This document shows positions 5,854 to 5,996 of a stretch of DNA of 5,996 nucleotides, one piece after another (within the stretch, counting starts at the first letter, position 1; each line of letters begins with the position of its first letter). The translations under genes were made by a program, and so were the position numbers. Below the pieces are notes generated by a model. It saw only the letters and a program-made list of their open reading frames with translations, ran no database searches and was not told where the DNA came from. Source of the stretch: Victivallales bacterium Lenti_02 (lineage in GTDB: Bacteria; Verrucomicrobiota; Lentisphaeria; Oligosphaerales; Lenti-02). Where the stretch lies: NCBI GenBank assembly GCA_001603055.1, contig LVAZ01000018.1:1-5996 (forward strand), read 5' to 3'.

Positions 5854-5996
5854 ATGGTCGGTGTATGGTCGGTTGGTTCCGCTGGCGGCTGGCGCCCGCT
5901 TCTCCGGGTTGCCCTGCTGCTCGTTCTGCTGTGGCTGCCGCTGGCCGGGGCCAGCCAGCGGGTGCGGGTGGGGATGTACCAGAACCGGCCCAAGGT
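5854..5996 (+). CDS. Signal-peptide protein with N-terminal solute-binding-like sequence (3' partial)
   Basis: Only 47 full codons are inside the window, and the frame stays open to the right edge. The N terminus has a basic region (WRPLLR, about residues 13-18), a hydrophobic core rich in Leu and Val (about 19-31) and a likely signal-peptidase site after LAGA, near residue 33. The mature part begins SQRVRVGMYQNRPKV. That pattern (VRVGxYxNxPKV) is typical of the start of family 3 periplasmic solute-binding domains, particularly those forming the sensor part of membrane histidine kinases or diguanylate cyclases. I infer a periplasmic ligand-sensing domain. Whether a kinase or other output domain follows lies beyond the window, and a plain ABC-transporter binding protein is also possible. 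The start is supported by GGAGGG five bases upstream. A direct repeat of ATGGTCGGT (5854-5862 and 5865-5873) places a second, out-of-frame ATG 11 bases later. Confidence 0.7.
   Translation, partial: MVGVWSVGSAGGWRPLLRVALLLVLLWLPLAGASQRVRVGMYQNRPK

Overview
The window is GC-rich and densely coding. It looks like a chromosomal piece of a Gram-negative bacterium from the Planctomycetota-Verrucomicrobiota-Chlamydiota group. Lentisphaerota (Victivallales-like) is my best guess. This rests on an LptF/LptG-type lipopolysaccharide-export permease (so an outer membrane), an iduronate-2-sulfatase-like enzyme, a formylglycine-enzyme-like (SUMF1) domain protein, an unorthodox uroporphyrinogen-decarboxylase-like protein, and the style of the GYF_2-RDD protein. 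The assignment comes from family content only. No rRNA or other marker gene is present.

Layout. Positions 1-3060 (+ strand) hold a tight three-gene run: a GYF_2-RDD membrane protein cut by the left edge, an LptF/LptG permease 3 bp later, and a membrane-anchored SUMF1-like protein 6 bp after that. This is almost certainly one transcript. Only 12 bp beyond it, a sulfatase gene on the minus strand converges (3073-4467). The sulfatase is divergent from a URO-D-like gene (4642-5727, +) across a 174-bp intergenic region. That region carries a plausible sigma70-type promoter for the sulfatase and several small inverted repeats. A 126-bp intergenic region (5728-5853) follows, with a strong hairpin, a perfect CTACC-ATTA-GGTAG inverted repeat and two TTGACA hexamers. 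The window then ends in the first 47 codons of a secreted or membrane protein that opens with a solute-binding-like sequence.

How the genes relate. The first three genes point to the cell envelope: two multi-pass membrane proteins, one of the LPS-export family, and one protein with a periplasmic SUMF1 domain. The sulfatase has a complete set of catalytic residues and needs formylglycine maturation of Cys52. The adjacent SUMF1-like protein is unlikely to provide it, because it has Val where true aerobic FGEs have the first catalytic cysteine and its domain faces the periplasm, whereas the sulfatase has no visible signal peptide. The URO-D-like gene has its own ribosome binding site and no evident functional link to its neighbours.

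There are no tRNA or rRNA genes, CRISPR arrays, insertion sequences or phage genes that I can see, and no gene-free stretch over 300 bp. The many long overlapping open frames on both strands are GC-driven shadows. I found no convincing new multi-gene system. The points most worth a second look are the residue substitutions in the SUMF1-like and URO-D-like proteins, and the structured leader before the last gene.
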